Position numbers and translations under genes: made by a program. From Paraspadella gotoi (Eukaryota > Chaetognatha): a stretch of DNA of 64,000 bases. Each line of letters begins with the position of its first letter. Position 1 is the stretch's first letter. Positions 51,263 to 63,241 of the stretch are shown here, in pieces. The notes under the pieces were generated by a model, which did not search any database, was not told the DNA's origin, and saw nothing but the letters and a program-made list of their open reading frames with translations. The stretch lies in NCBI GenBank assembly GCA_051294375.1, contig CM119269.1, forward strand, positions 15,776,617 to 15,840,616. Direction: 5' to 3'.

Positions 51263-52780
51263 CCAAACCAAACCTGAGGACTAAAGATAGAAAATAAACC
51301 AGGGGAATTATAAGAGGACGACCAAGAAATTAAATGCTAAAAGGAAGAAAAAAAAAAGTAAAAAAAGAATAAAAGAAAACAGAATTAGAAATGGATGGAA
51401 TAATTTAAAAACAGAGGGGAAAAGTTTTATGAAAAAAAAAGAGTGACAGGGAAAAAAAAGAGCAAAGTTAAAAAAGAATGGTTGTTATTTGGAGAAAGAA
51501 ACGAATGGAATAGAATTAGAAGATTAGGAATAACTGGGTAAAGAAGGAATGAACGCAAAATGACGAACGAGTTATGAGAAAAAAAAATAAACCCAGAAAT
51601 AATGCGGATAATAAAAAAAGGTAGGAAAAAAGAAAATGAAAAGGAATAGAAAAGGAATAGAAAAGAAATAGAAAAGCTGAAGCGCGAAGAAACGAAATCT
51701 TCGGAGAGAAGAAAACGAGATTAAAATAAACAGTGGAAGAGGAAAACGGTTAGAAGAGTCAAGGCCGAAGAAAAAAAACTGAGGAGGAAGAGATGAAACG
51801 TTATGAAAAAAAATGAGAATGAGTTGGAAAAGTAAACCGCAAAGAGTATTGAAACTGATAAGTTATACAATCGTATAATACGACTTTATCTTTTCTAAAA
51901 AAGCGCGTGGATATGGATAAAGGAAAGGAAATGAGAAAGAAGATAAACCTAGGGGATAAAAAAGATCAGCGAGAGAAAGAGTGAAAAAAAAAGGAGAAAA
52001 ATATAATCGTGGGTGGAAAAAAAAACGAAAAAAAAAGAAGAAAAAATGGGAAAAAGGAAAAAAAAGTCTGACGTAAGTAGGATCGTCGATGGCGTGAGAG
52101 CAAAGAGATGGAGGAAAGCGGAGAAGAATTATGAGGAACGAATAAAGAAATAAGAGGATGGAGGAAGGAGGATAAAAAGGAAAGAGATGGAGAACGGAGG
52201 AAACGAAAAAGAATGTGACTCGCTCGAAAATAAAGAAAGGGGGAAAAAATATTGAAAAAAAAAAAGAGGAAAGAAGTGAAGAGATTCGAAAAGAAGAAGG
52301 CGACAGTCGTTCAAAGATGGCCGATCAACGGGAAGGAAAAGGAGGAAAGGAATGAGAGGCGATTGATAAAGAAGGCAATAATCATTAAAACTCCGCAATC
52401 AAGTAGAAGATGAGAATATTGAGTGAGAGGAGGAGGAGGGGAGAGGAAAGGAGGAAGTAAAGAGAAGGAAGAAAGATGCAAGGATGCGAGACCGGTACGG
52501 GTCGCGTCCGGACCGACCTGAAGATTTGACGCACGAACGACGCGTACGACCGTCATTGCAGATGGCGCTCGGAGAAAGGCATCCAAGAGAGACGTTAACA
52601 ATAATGAAAACAACAACCGCAACGAATACGAGGAGGAAGACGATGGATCCGACGATGCGTTATGGAGAAGAGAGGGAGAGAAAGAGAGAAGAAAGAGAAA
52701 CAGAAAAAAGGAGAAAGTGGGAAAGAGAGAAAGAGAAAAAAAAAAAAGAAGATTCCGGTCCATCCATGATGTGGGTTGCG
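51263..52780. other. Purine-rich non-coding DNA
   Basis: The + strand is strongly A/G-biased for about 1.5 kb, with no regular unit and no exon-like borders. Confidence 0.5.
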
Positions 52781-53025
52781 GCCGCAGTGACAGATTGCTT
52801 GTTACGTGCATTTTCCTGTGATCACATGACATCATATGCATCGGAATTTCGGTTTTTTTTTCTTTTATAGTTTTAGGATTACCTGAAGGCGACGCTCGCA
52901 TATGAACAATTCACTATAGGCAAATTTTGAGCATTTTAACGTAAGTGGACAGACCGACGGACAGACAGTACTGACCGATCGACAGACGACCGAAAATTGA
53001 CTCCGCGGAACTAAAAAAAGAGAAA
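52781..53025. mobile_element. Degraded second copy of the fold-back element (left half)
   Basis: It shares with 2646-2985, in order: a gcagtgac arm, an acgtgcattt arm, atgacatcat, tatagttttaggatt, cctgaaggc, aatgtaagtg-like and gactgacc-like steps, and a final ggaactaaaaa. The right half is missing. Confidence 0.55.
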
Positions 53026-53160
53026 GAAATAGAGGTACGGTTCTATTTCATTACGACGCCGAAAGGAGAGAGAGAAACGGCGAGGGAGGAAAAAAGGAAA
53101 ATTAAAAAAGGAGAGAAGATGGCGTTTGGGTTGATTGATGAAGGGATTAGACCGAAGAGT

Positions 53161-53580
53161 CAACCGCCACAAAAGATGAGCGGCGCGCGAAATAAAAAAA
53201 CAAAAAACAAAAGAAAATGAAAAAGTAAAGTTAAAGAATCTGTGGAGGACAAAAACTTAAAGATTTTTTAGAAACATTAATCTAAAAGTCCGACTAACTT
53301 GACAAAACGAAACAAAATCATAATCATCGAAACAAATTCTGCTGTAGTTAACATGAATTTTTTTAAAATGTTAATCAAAATAACGTTTTCAAATCGTGCG
53401 TCTTTGAATAAATGAAAATCTCCTTTCTCGTCCTGAAGCGAAGAGGCTGAAAATGAGTTTGTTTCTGTCTGAAGATAAAAGGAGCAAAAACAGAATCCTT
53501 TTAATATGCATCATTTAAAGTAATGATGGGCATCAAGCCGCGAGGGGGGCAAGGCCATGAGAGAAAGAGATAGATAGAGA
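53161..53580. repeat. Direct repeat around a 25-N gap, left copy
   Basis: It matches 54138-54660. The two ends are very similar (caaccgccacaa; ccttttaatatgcatcattt) but the middle differs by more than sequencing noise, so a diverged paralogue is as likely as an assembly duplicate. Confidence 0.75.
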
Positions 53581-53749
53581 AAGAGAGATAGTGAGTGTGA
53601 GAGAATAACAAATGAAATGGAAAAAAGAGAGAGATGGAGGGAGAAAGGGGAAATAGTAGTCAGAGTGAGAGAGCGTTAAAACATTGAAATGGAAAGGGGA
53701 GTGACAGAAAAAAACTGAAAGAGTGAGAGAGAGAGAGAGAGAGAGAGAG

Positions 53750-53774
53750 NNNNNNNNNNNNNNNNNNNNNNNNN
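53750..53774. other. Assembly gap, 25 N
   Basis: It follows a (GA)n tract and lies between two direct repeats. Confidence 1.
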
Positions 53775-54137
53775 CTGCGTACTTTGCCTCGCCACTTACT
53801 CTGCGAACTAACCACACTATAGCGCAAGTTCTTTCTGCAGTGCACTCTTTCTCATCATCGTCAAGGGACATGGACCGACGATACACTCTCCTACTTGATT
53901 CTCTGATCCCTCGTCTTTACTCGATGCAGACCGTACATCCGATCATCAGTATTTTTTCTCTCTTTGAATTATTATATGATGAAAGCAATATGCAGTGTAC
54001 GGGTTCTATTTGCATTACGGATGCCGAAAGAGATGAGAGATATCCTTTTCTCTGTGCAGTTAAAATTATTATTACGTCTCTTATGCAATGATTTTTTCTG
54101 TGGTTGATTTATCGAAGGTGATTAGACGATTTAGCTC

Positions 54138-54660
54138 AACCGCCACAATCATGTGAGCGCGGTTCGCGCGAAATAATTTAAAATAACACTAATCTTATTT
54201 ATACATTTTAACGTTCAAGCAACATTTTTTTTAAAGTTATCCTATTTTTGTGGAGACAACAACTTATAGTTTTTTAGAAACATTAACTCCTAAAAGTCGA
54301 CTTACTCTTGACAAAACGTCAAACTCACTTAACTCTCATTCATTCCCTCATAATCATTTCGAAAACAATATTCTCCCTCTGTACCGTTAAACATGAATTT
54401 TCTTTTTAATGTTAATCACAATCTCATCAACGTGCTTTCCTTTCCAATCATCTCGCTCGGCGTCTTGACCAAATTTTGAAAACTCCTCCTTTACTACGTA
54501 ACCTTGACAGGCCTGAGAGCCCTTTGAAAACTGACGTTTGTTTCTGTCTGACAGATACATAAAGGAGCAAAAAGCAGACATCCTTTTAATATGCATCATT
54601 TAAAGTAATGATGGCATCAAGCGCGAGGGGCAAGGCCATGATAAGAAAGAGATATGTATA
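54138..54660. repeat. Direct repeat around a 25-N gap, right copy
   Basis: It carries extra segments absent from the left copy, for example tcaaactcacttaactctc and a stretch around ctacgtaaccttgacagg. Confidence 0.75.
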
Positions 54661-55553
54661 GTAAGGAGAATCCAAAGAACGAGCACGGTAGAGTTCCGCT
54701 CACGCTGTGAGTCCCGAGATGTAAACAATATCGCCAAATGAGTAATAAACTAAGAGAGACGGCTCAAGGAGCGCAGGTTGAGTAAAAGGCGTCGGCACTG
54801 AAGATATGTTAGTCTAGAGTGATGAGAGCCGTTCAAATTCATTTTGAATATGGAGTTTAAGTTTTAGTATGCTCTAGTTAATGGAATTATAAACTGTATA
54901 TATAGACGAGTGGATCGAGAGATGAGCAGAGTATCTGAGAGACGTGCTCCTCTGGTAGTTCCCGTGATTGCGACACATAGTGTTCTTGCAGTTTCTCTAG
55001 ACACTCATTTCAGTGTGGGTTGTTTTTTCTGGTACCGCTTCCCCTTTCCATGTCATGGTTTAACGCCTCTCTCACTCGCTACTGTTGCCGTGCCGCTCAG
55101 TCCCGGCATCGACAGTAGACGAACTGTTTGGTTGAGAACCCTGAAAAAAAACCACCTGAAGGAGGATTTATTTAAAAAAAAAAACAAAAGAAAAGAAAAA
55201 AAGATGTGAATAAAAACAGGGCGTGGGAGCTAACCAAAATGCTTATAGAGCGGGAGGGGGAGAAAATGTCTGGTGAGGGGATATGTTGTGGTAGACTTTA
55301 AGGATACGGGGTGACGCGAGGGAACCCGGCGTGCGGAAAAAGTGTCGCTAGAGAGAGTGAGAGAGAGAAGAGGTAGGAGGAAGGCAGGGAGGGGAGGCGA
55401 GAGAGTCAGGGAGGAGATGAGAGAGGGAGAGAGGGAAGAGTAGCCGCGATGGGACGAAGGAGAGATGGATGAGAGAAAGAGGATGATGGGAGTGAGAGGA
55501 GAAGAGACAGATGATGAGAGTGAGGAGAGAAAGACGAAGAGATGGAAGGACGA

Positions 55554-55587
<34 letters not shown>

Positions 55588-55765
55588 ACAGAGAGAAGAG
55601 AAGAGGAGAGAGACAGGAGAGAGAAGGAGAGAGAGAGAGAGAGAGAGAAATACAGAAAAGATTGAGAGCGAGTCAAATAAAAAAAGGAAAGGATGTTAGA
55701 AGAGACAAAAAATATATGGAGACAGAAGGCAAGTTGGAGAAAATGGACAAAAAAGAATGGCTGAA

Positions 55766-55776
55766 GCAAAGAACGA

Positions 55777-55872
<96 letters not shown>

Positions 55873-55875
55873 AAA
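55766..55875. repeat. (AAAG)n microsatellite
   Basis: About 25 near-perfect copies. Confidence 0.95.
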
Positions 55876-56295
55876 AGGAACAGTAATTAAATTAAATTAA
55901 AAAAATCTATAGTATTTACCATCACACAAATAACTGAAACTCACGAAGGATGGAATCTACTCATACCCTCACTCCTGTCTGACTCATTTCACGTTTTTCT
56001 TTCATCTTGTTTTAATCCGAAATATTAAACTTTTGAATTAAATCCGGAGATAATAAACCAACCAAAATATTTTGGAGTGATGGGTAAGAAAGTCAGATAA
56101 TAAAACTAATTTTCAAAACAAAATTGCAACAAGAGCTCAGAATCTAAAAACGATTTTACGAAAATATTAAATGAGGTAAGAAAACGGGGGGAAAAAGACA
56201 TACAACGTAGATCGAGACGCGAGACGGACGTACGGACATAAAACGGGATTTCGTCTTTGTCGTTCTCCGAGATTGAAGACTTTCCTCTGGAAGAT

Positions 56296-56350
56296 TCTCT
56301 CTCTCTCTCTCTATCTTTCTTTCTCTCTCTCTTCTGTCTTCACTCTTTCC

Positions 56351-56385
<35 letters not shown>

Positions 56386-56392
56386 CTCTCTG
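56296..56392. repeat. (CT)n tract
   Basis: CT dinucleotides with ttct breaks. Confidence 0.92.
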
Positions 56393-56627
56393 GTTTCGTC
56401 TTATTCTCATATTTTATGCCTTAACCTGATGTTTATTTGTTATATTTCCATTTTTATTTCTCTTTTTATTCCCTTTCCCGGCATTCATCCCTTCGGGGCG
56501 GGGGGTGGGGGGCGAGGAGAGGGCGAAGCATCGTCGACGGACTGCACGAGAAGAATGGAAGGCGGCATCGAACCGGAGTGATGAATCATATCCTCGCATG
56601 TTCGAAGGAGATCTTACTCTTGACATT

Positions 56628-56665
<38 letters not shown>

Positions 56666-56719
56666 CTCTCTCTCTCTCTTCCTCTCTCTTCTCTCTCTCT
56701 CTCTCTTCTCTCTCTCTCT

Positions 56720-56783
<64 letters not shown>
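56628..56783. repeat. (CT)n tract, about 155 bp
   Basis: CT dinucleotides with cttc and gt breaks, ending in a pure run of about 60 bases. Confidence 0.95.
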
Positions 56784-56787
<4 letters not shown>

Positions 56788-57357
56788 ATCGCACACTCAC
56801 TCTAACAATTGGCTTACCCTTTCTTTCCGTTAATCTTCCGCCCGTCAGAATCGAGTAATTATTTCCCCAATAAAACGTAAATTTCGTTTCCACATTCGTC
56901 GTCGCTCATCAAGTTGACGGGAAGCGATGTTTAAGTGGATTCAATCTTTTTTAAATCATTCGCGCCACAAAATGTGCGGGCGTCGAATGCAGGATAAAAA
57001 TGGCGTCGCCAATATGCCGTCTTTAAAATGGGAGTCAAAGTGGCGCCTTCAAAATGGCGTTCGTCAAAATTCGAGTCAAAGAATTAGATAAAAATAGTCT
57101 ATAAAACTTTTTAATAACCTGTTCTTGTTTTCTGGAATAATTGGTCTCTTCATTTTTTTTCTCCATGACAGAGGAATGGTGTAGACCTTTTCATTTCTTC
57201 CTTTTTTTTTAACCGCATTAATTTTTTATTTGCTAATTCATTTCTTAGTTGTTTTCTTTTCTTTTTTTATTCATTTTCTTTCTATTATTCTTTCTGTATT
57301 CTGTATTATTAATTCTTTCTCATTCTTTTGTTTTTTTTTTTCCTTGTTTTTCTTTTA

Positions 57358-57360
57358 TTT

Positions 57361-57423
<63 letters not shown>

Positions 57424-57425
57424 TT
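57358..57425. repeat. (TTTC)n microsatellite
   Basis: About 16 copies of tttc inside a longer T/C-rich stretch. Confidence 0.93.
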
Positions 57426-57899
57426 TCTTTTTTCTTTCTTCTTCTTTTATTTCTTTTTTTCTTTTTCTTTCCTTATTTCATTGTTTCATTCTTTTTTCTT
57501 GCATTCTCTTTTCCCCTCTTTATTTTCCTTCAAAAGTCAATCCCCATTTTTCCTTTTTCCTCCCGTCTTCCCTCCATCCCTTCGTCCATACTTCTCTCGA
57601 ATTCCCCTCCGTCCACATCTTAAGTTTATCACCCGACGACGCGACGCCTTGAAAATACGAGACTTTGTTTTTGTCACAACGAAATGATTCATGAAGTTTT
57701 TGTAAAAACAAAGGAATTTGATTTTAACAAAAGAGAGGGAAACCACGAGGCGATTCTTTTTAAAAAAATATGTATTTAAAAAATTATTTTTAGTTAAACC
57801 TTTTTTTTTCTGTCCTTGGTTTAAATTATTTAATAAGTGAAATGCTGCAACAAAAATCATTTTTAAAATTATAACAATTCCCACAAAATGTAAAAACAG

Positions 57900-58140
57900 A
57901 AAGAAAAACAACAATAACAACTATAGCAACTTAACGAAAACCACAATCAAAATATAAATACGATTACAACAACAACCGAAACAATCTTACCAAAGACCAT
58001 ACCCATAAGCAGCCCAATCATTATTATCACTACGACAACAACAAATACCGAAACAATTACATCAACTGAAGCCAATGAAACCACAATAATCACAACGACC
58101 ACTACTACCGTAACCACAGAACCAACCACAATCACAATTC
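57900..58140. repeat. Decayed (ACA/ACC)n trinucleotide region
   Basis: The + strand is almost devoid of G over 240 bases and rich in aca, acc and aat triplets. The minus-strand frame is Val/Ile-rich for this reason. Confidence 0.6.
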
Positions 58141-58531
58141 ATTGGGGCCAAAGAGTTCATACCAGATATCATTATTATTCCCGCGTTTAAATGTCTTCTT
58201 TTTAAATTAATCGAATTCGCGATGCTCCGTCGAAAATCAGAAAACTTGAGACACCGATATGTCAGTGATATGGAAACCGTCGAACTCTGAGTCGTTCTGC
58301 CCCTTCGTCGACGCGATGATTGACAATATGGAGACTATAGTATAGTACTTATGTATTTGTGATCAACTATTATCAATCGAAACTGTCATAGTGCGAAATA
58401 AAACAGTACATAAACCTTTTTAACGAGATAAAGAGACAAACTTAAACTAAGAAAAAAAATGAATAACGACTGAAACTAATCGAGATCGCCCCCCCCCTCT
58501 CCCCCTCATATCTCCCCCCTCTCCCCGACAG

Positions 58532-58646
58532 TTGCCGAGCTGACTACGTCGACATCTACCTGCAATCGCCGTACGAGGGATTCGACCTCATAGACACGCC
58601 CCTCTTCGGCCGCTACTGCGGTCACGCTCACCCGCCGGCGCCGCTG
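58532..58646 (+). CDS. CUB-domain protein, exon b (middle of the CUB domain)
   Basis: The exon follows a long C/T tract ending ccccgacag and is closed by donor gtaagc at 58647. Its first base completes the codon split at the end of exon a, giving Asp, and the next codon is the third CUB cysteine. The 38 codons read CRADYVDIYL, then an acidic loop, then LFGRYCGHAHPP. DYVDIY is the conserved CUB core strand; its first Asp lies where calcium-binding CUB domains place a ligand. RYCG carries the fourth cysteine, 28 residues after the third. It ends in phase 0. The correct phase, the cysteine order and the continued domain fold make the join to exon a convincing despite a 17.5-kb intron. The 28-residue cysteine spacing looks somewhat long for the family, suggesting an extended loop (SPYEGFDLIDTP). 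Confidence 0.88.
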
Positions 58647-59875
58647 GTAAGCGAAACGCGAAACGAGTGGGGGAGGGGGGGGGATAGAGGAAGTTAATTG
58701 TTTTTCCCCGATCGGCAGAAAGGAGGAAAAATAAGACGACGTGCACTCGAATCGTCAAAGTATCTGTTTAACTCTATGGATGAAACTTCATGAAATCTGT
58801 TTCATTTATTAGTAAAATTCCAGTTTAGAATTTAAAAAAAGTTATAAATAAGTTCTCAATCCGTTAATCTCCGTTTAACTTTGTCGATGTGCCGTTCCGT
58901 TTATATTCTCGTCCCTCCACCAATCCTTCCGATCCTTTCGTCCGTATGCCAATGCATTCATGCCCTTGTGGCAGTTATTAAAGAGACGAAGTTAAGATCG
59001 GGAATCATTTATTCTCCACTCTTGGCACCAAATAATCTTCGTCTTAGCTCACAATTTTTCTCGATTTTTCACCAATCTGTCTCCCTTTCAAACATTTCGC
59101 CCTTTAATTAACCAGTCCGTTTTTCAGTCCGTATCTTCCTGCGGATCGTATTGTCCATTCAAAAATCCGTCTTGATAACTCTTTTTTTCCCTTCGCACTT
59201 CGGTCTCAACCTTTGCTGACGAATCAGAGCGAAAAAACCAAAATGGGGGAAAAAGAAAAGGAATTTTGTCGAGAAGTCTATGACCTGGTTTTTCCCGATT
59301 TTCTCAATCCGGTTTTTTCCTCTCTGTCTCTACGAATGTCGCGAAAGAAAGAAACCATTTGGCAATAATTGAATCAATAAATAAATGAAGTTTGAAATGG
59401 CAAAAGATACTGCTATGCCTTCCCAACGGCCAAGAATTTTGCTATGAGCCATTTAACGGGCCAGACGAAATCAATTCGAAACAAAGTTCGTTTTAATTGG
59501 TGGTCTACGCAAAGAGAAGAGTAATTTTGTTGCCGTCGTCGTCGTCGTCGTCGAGTTCTTCGTCATCGTCGTTGTCCCCCTGGTCGTGAATTTGCTTTTG
59601 TTGTGATGTTTGGTTGAATATCAAGTCGCAAATTTGTTGTCGACCGCATCGATTATCCTAGAGAGGACAACGCCCTCTCGAAAACCTTCCAGTGCTCGAG
59701 GTCACCAACCGAAGTTAAAGTTACAATGCAGAATTTTTTATTGTGAAAATTTATACCAATTGGTTTTTCACAAATAGTCCATGTTCAATGTTTATTAATA
59801 GTTGTCAGAACTATTCAGTATTCAGCTCTCTTCTCACTGTCCCTCGATAATTGATATTTCTGTTTTCCGCTCATT

Positions 59876-60430
59876 NNNNNNNNNNNNNNNNNNNNNNNNN
59901 NNNNNNNNNNNNNNNNNNNNNNNNNNNNNNNNNNNNNNNNNNNNNNNNNNNNNNNNNNNNNNNNNNNNNNNNNNNNNNNNNNNNNNNNNNNNNNNNNNNN
60001 NNNNNNNNNNNNNNNNNNNNNNNNNNNNNNNNNNNNNNNNNNNNNNNNNNNNNNNNNNNNNNNNNNNNNNNNNNNNNNNNNNNNNNNNNNNNNNNNNNNN
60101 NNNNNNNNNNNNNNNNNNNNNNNNNNNNNNNNNNNNNNNNNNNNNNNNNNNNNNNNNNNNNNNNNNNNNNNNNNNNNNNNNNNNNNNNNNNNNNNNNNNN
60201 NNNNNNNNNNNNNNNNNNNNNNNNNNNNNNNNNNNNNNNNNNNNNNNNNNNNNNNNNNNNNNNNNNNNNNNNNNNNNNNNNNNNNNNNNNNNNNNNNNNN
60301 NNNNNNNNNNNNNNNNNNNNNNNNNNNNNNNNNNNNNNNNNNNNNNNNNNNNNNNNNNNNNNNNNNNNNNNNNNNNNNNNNNNNNNNNNNNNNNNNNNNN
60401 NNNNNNNNNNNNNNNNNNNNNNNNNNNNNN
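59876..60430. other. Assembly gap, 555 N
   Basis: It lies within the 3.6-kb intron of the CUB gene, so an exon could be hidden, although the phases on either side already match. Confidence 1.
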
Positions 60431-61630
60431 TTCCTTCTCCGCAAAATTTTTTCTCCGTCACAAGTTTTCTCTTTTCTATTCTTTTCTTCTTTTTTTCTCT
60501 CACTCTTATCTTTCCTTCTCTCCATACCATTATTCATCTTTCCCTGACTTTTGCTTTTTCTTCTCTTCATCCCTCTCTTGCATCGAGCCCGTGTTGCGCC
60601 TGCTTCCCACGCGAGAGGCAAATCGTCGCTTTCTGCGATTGCCAAAGTCATTGATGCCGACCGTAATCCACCCTCGCTTACACAATAGCCCCGTAGCGGC
60701 GCCGCCCCCTTCCGATACGCCCTAGCCAATTGCTAAAAGCATTTGCATACAACGTTGCCCGCTAACTTCTTCTTTTCCCCTCTTGCACACGATCGTGTAT
60801 CCACGAGTCTGCTTGCGTCGAACCATTTCTTTCCCAGCATTTTTTAAATTTCGTCTGCGTCTTTTCGTCCAAACTTCCGTTGATTCATGTATTTCTTTTC
60901 GCTGTCAATTAATTTACCTCAAGACGTCGAGCCGTTTCCTCCTAGGATAGAATATACAGGGTGATTAGAAAGGGTTGAACGCAAACGGTTAATTCTTCCA
61001 CGACCTCTGTGTACGAAACTAAGGCATTCTTTCACCACCTGCAAAAATCCCGGTCAAAAATGACGCGCTTTCTCCCTCCCCATTACTCCTACCTCCCCTG
61101 CCCCAAATGCGTTCTCCCCGTCACCGTCTCTCTCTTTCACGTCATCACTCACTCCCTCAACGCCGTCCTCCTCTTCGCTCCCCCCCCCCAGGGATCTCTT
61201 CTTTTTTTCACCCCTTGTTGTCACATTAGGCGATGGCACTCCTGTCACCGCAAACGCCTTTTTCAAACCGAATGTAAACAAAAAAACAAAAAAACAAAAC
61301 AAAAAAAAACTCTCGTCTTTCTTCCTTTGTGTTTCGTTCCTTTTTTCTCTCTCGTTATCGCCAGATGCTTTTTCCAAAAAAAGAGAAAAAAGGAAAAAAG
61401 ACAAAAGAAAGAGATACGAGAAAGAGAAAAAAAGAAGAATGATAAAAAAAGAAAGAGAACAGACCGGAATTTTTACATTTCTACGATTTATGCAATGTAA
61501 CCAAAAACTAAAAAAAAGAATTGAAATATCGAAATATTATGCCAACAGTAAAACCGAAAATATCGTTGAAAATTTAAGAGAGCGTGGCTTGGGTGTAATA
61601 CGTAGACGAAGAAAGAGATACGTAGTAGAC

Positions 61631-61686
<56 letters not shown>
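61631..61686. repeat. (GA)n microsatellite
   Basis: Pure GA for about 55 bases. Confidence 0.95.
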
Positions 61687-61694
<8 letters not shown>

Positions 61695-62255
61695 AGAGAG
61701 AGAAGACGAGTAGAGAGAGAAATTTTCCAGCCAAATCGAAAAAAAAACTGAAAAAAAGGTACGGGAAAAATCCAGATTGCAAATAAACAAACTGGCATCA
61801 GTTTCGGGGATGGCTGCCAAGGACGTTCCCGAATAAGGTTATGTGGCTCATGTTGTGTACGCTCAGCGGCGCGCCTCCCAAAACTTCTTTCTAATTTGTT
61901 TTCTTTAACTCTCTTCTTTTCTCTCTTGAAAAATAGGGGAAAAAAAGACTTTGTAAAAATTTTTTTACGATTGCCTATATATGAAATGATGGAAATAAAT
62001 AGAGATAGGTTAAACCGAAAGGTTTTACTTATATTTTCAGGTTTAAAGTCGCAAATTACTGCAATGCGTCATATAAACTAATTAAAATCAAAAACGACAA
62101 CGTTAAAATGTTTTTTAAAAAAAAATATTCATTCAACTTGGAACCATGGTTCTATACATTGGATATTCCCGCCAAAATCGCCTTTACAATGTTTTCCCAT
62201 CTCTCTCCTTTTCCCACTCCGATCACCCACAAAAATCGGGTCCACGCGACCACAG

Positions 62256-62430
62256 GGCGTGAACCCACAGACGTTGAACCCGAAGTCGCCGCGTCCGCCC
62301 TCGCCCAACCTGCCCGGCGGACCGTTGGGCGTGACGATGTCCTTGACGCCGATCTACGTGATTGGCTTTTACAGCGACGGTGACGTCAACGATCGGGGTT
62401 TTAATCTCACTTATCAATTCGTGGACGCGA
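62256..62430 (+). CDS. CUB-domain protein, exon c (end of the CUB domain)
   Basis: The exon ends at donor gtaagg (62431) in phase 1. Its 3' half reads PIYVIGFYSDGDVNDRGFNL followed by TYQF, the classic last strands of a CUB domain (hydrophobic strand, F-x-SD, then G-F-x-x-x-Y). The Asp of SD is a calcium ligand in calcium-binding CUBs. The 5' border is uncertain. Phase 0 is required after exon b, and AG sites ending at 62255, 62270 and 62285 all keep the frame; 62256 is given as the longest choice. Between the fourth cysteine region and the final strands this leaves a Pro-rich stretch (NPKSPRPPSPNLPGG) that most CUB domains lack. An upstream C/T tract (62197-62220) supports an acceptor here. 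Confidence 0.8.
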
Positions 62431-62829
62431 GTAAGGAGAGTGGTGGGGTGAATGATGAAGGTGGTGGTTGAGTGGTAATGAAGGTGGTGATTGAGTGGTA
62501 ATGAAGGTGGTGGTTGTGTGGTTGAGTGGTTGGGCTGATGGTGGAGAAAGTTAGGTTGTTGGTGAAATATGTTGCTCTCTGGAAAAAAAAATGAGAAGGA
62601 GAAAAATTGTTAATTTGTAATAGAATAGAGTGACAACTATGTTTTGAGGTTTATAATTGATGCAACTGAGAACGAAATATTGATTAAAGTGCTTAACTTT
62701 ACTTTGTGAAAAAAAATATGGCCACGTTAAGTGAGAGACAGGCTTTCATAAGACTCGCGTACTTACTTTTTATCTCGAACAAAAGACAGACAAAACTCTT
62801 TCCTACTCGTCTTCTTCCTTTACTTTCAG
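62431..62829 (+). other. Short intron of about 400 bp in the CUB gene
   Basis: It runs from gtaagg to the acceptor tttcag. The first 110 bases contain degenerate copies of ggtggttgagtggtaatgaa. The rest shows nothing notable. Confidence 0.75.
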
Positions 62830-62964
62830 CGCCTTACCTTATGGGCGGTCGTCCTCTTCACCCAAGACCCGATAAAGCCTCACCTTACGCGGTGCTGCAG
62901 GACAAATGCGGGTGGATTATCAGCACATTGGATGCTGCCGGCGGCATTGACGTATATGACCCGG
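62830..62964 (+). CDS. CUB-domain protein, exon d (linker and probable start of a second CUB)
   Basis: Acceptor cctttactttcag is strong and donor gtaagg follows at 62965. The exon enters in phase 1, matching exon c, and leaves in phase 1. It encodes about 45 residues: a linker with YLMGGRPLHPRPDKASPYAV, then DKCGWIISTLDAAGGIDVYD ending in PG. The order Cys, hydrophobic strand, short loop, Gly-x-Ile, aromatic-x-Pro-Gly resembles the first strands of a CUB domain (C-x-I-x-S ... G-x-I-x-S-P-x-Y-P-G), so I read it as the opening of CUB number two. This is weaker than the assignment of the first domain. The intron before it is only about 400 bp. The next exon lies beyond the window. Confidence 0.72.
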
Positions 62965-63152
62965 GTAAGGGGGCGGTGGGAGGGAAGGGACGGAAGGGAA
63001 GGAAGGAAGGCAGAGAAAAGAAAAGAAGATATAGAAATGAATTCATTATTTAAAACGTTATGTGGAAAGAAAGAAAGAAAGATAGAAATAATAAAATAAA
63101 TAATATAAATAAATAAATAAATAAATAAATAGATTAAGATAAATAAATATAG

Positions 63153-63192
<40 letters not shown>

Positions 63193-63198
63193 AAAATA

Positions 63199-63241
<43 letters not shown>

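Larger units (their letters stand above)
58647..62255 (+). other. Intron of about 3.6 kb in the CUB gene
   Basis: It runs from donor gtaagc to the acceptor before exon c. It holds a G-run next to the donor, a CGT-repeat patch near 59530-59560, a 555-N gap, purine-rich DNA at 61370-61460 and a (GA)n tract at 61631-61686. No coding stretch is supported. Confidence 0.7.

Noticed and set aside
54910-55209. 99-codon frame with a TATA-like box upstream
   Set aside because: The tail is an A-rich, Lys-only stretch, no domain is seen, and it lies in the noisy region after the 53.75-kb gap. It might be a fragment of a transposon end but I could not show it.
59876-60430. Possible missing CUB exon inside the 555-N gap
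   Set aside because: Exons b and c already join in phase and continue one domain, so no extra exon is required. It cannot be excluded, but nothing supports it.
60951-60985. tacagggtgattagaaagg, resembling ends of some arthropod DNA transposons
   Set aside because: No inverted partner was found within the readable flank, so it cannot be called an element.
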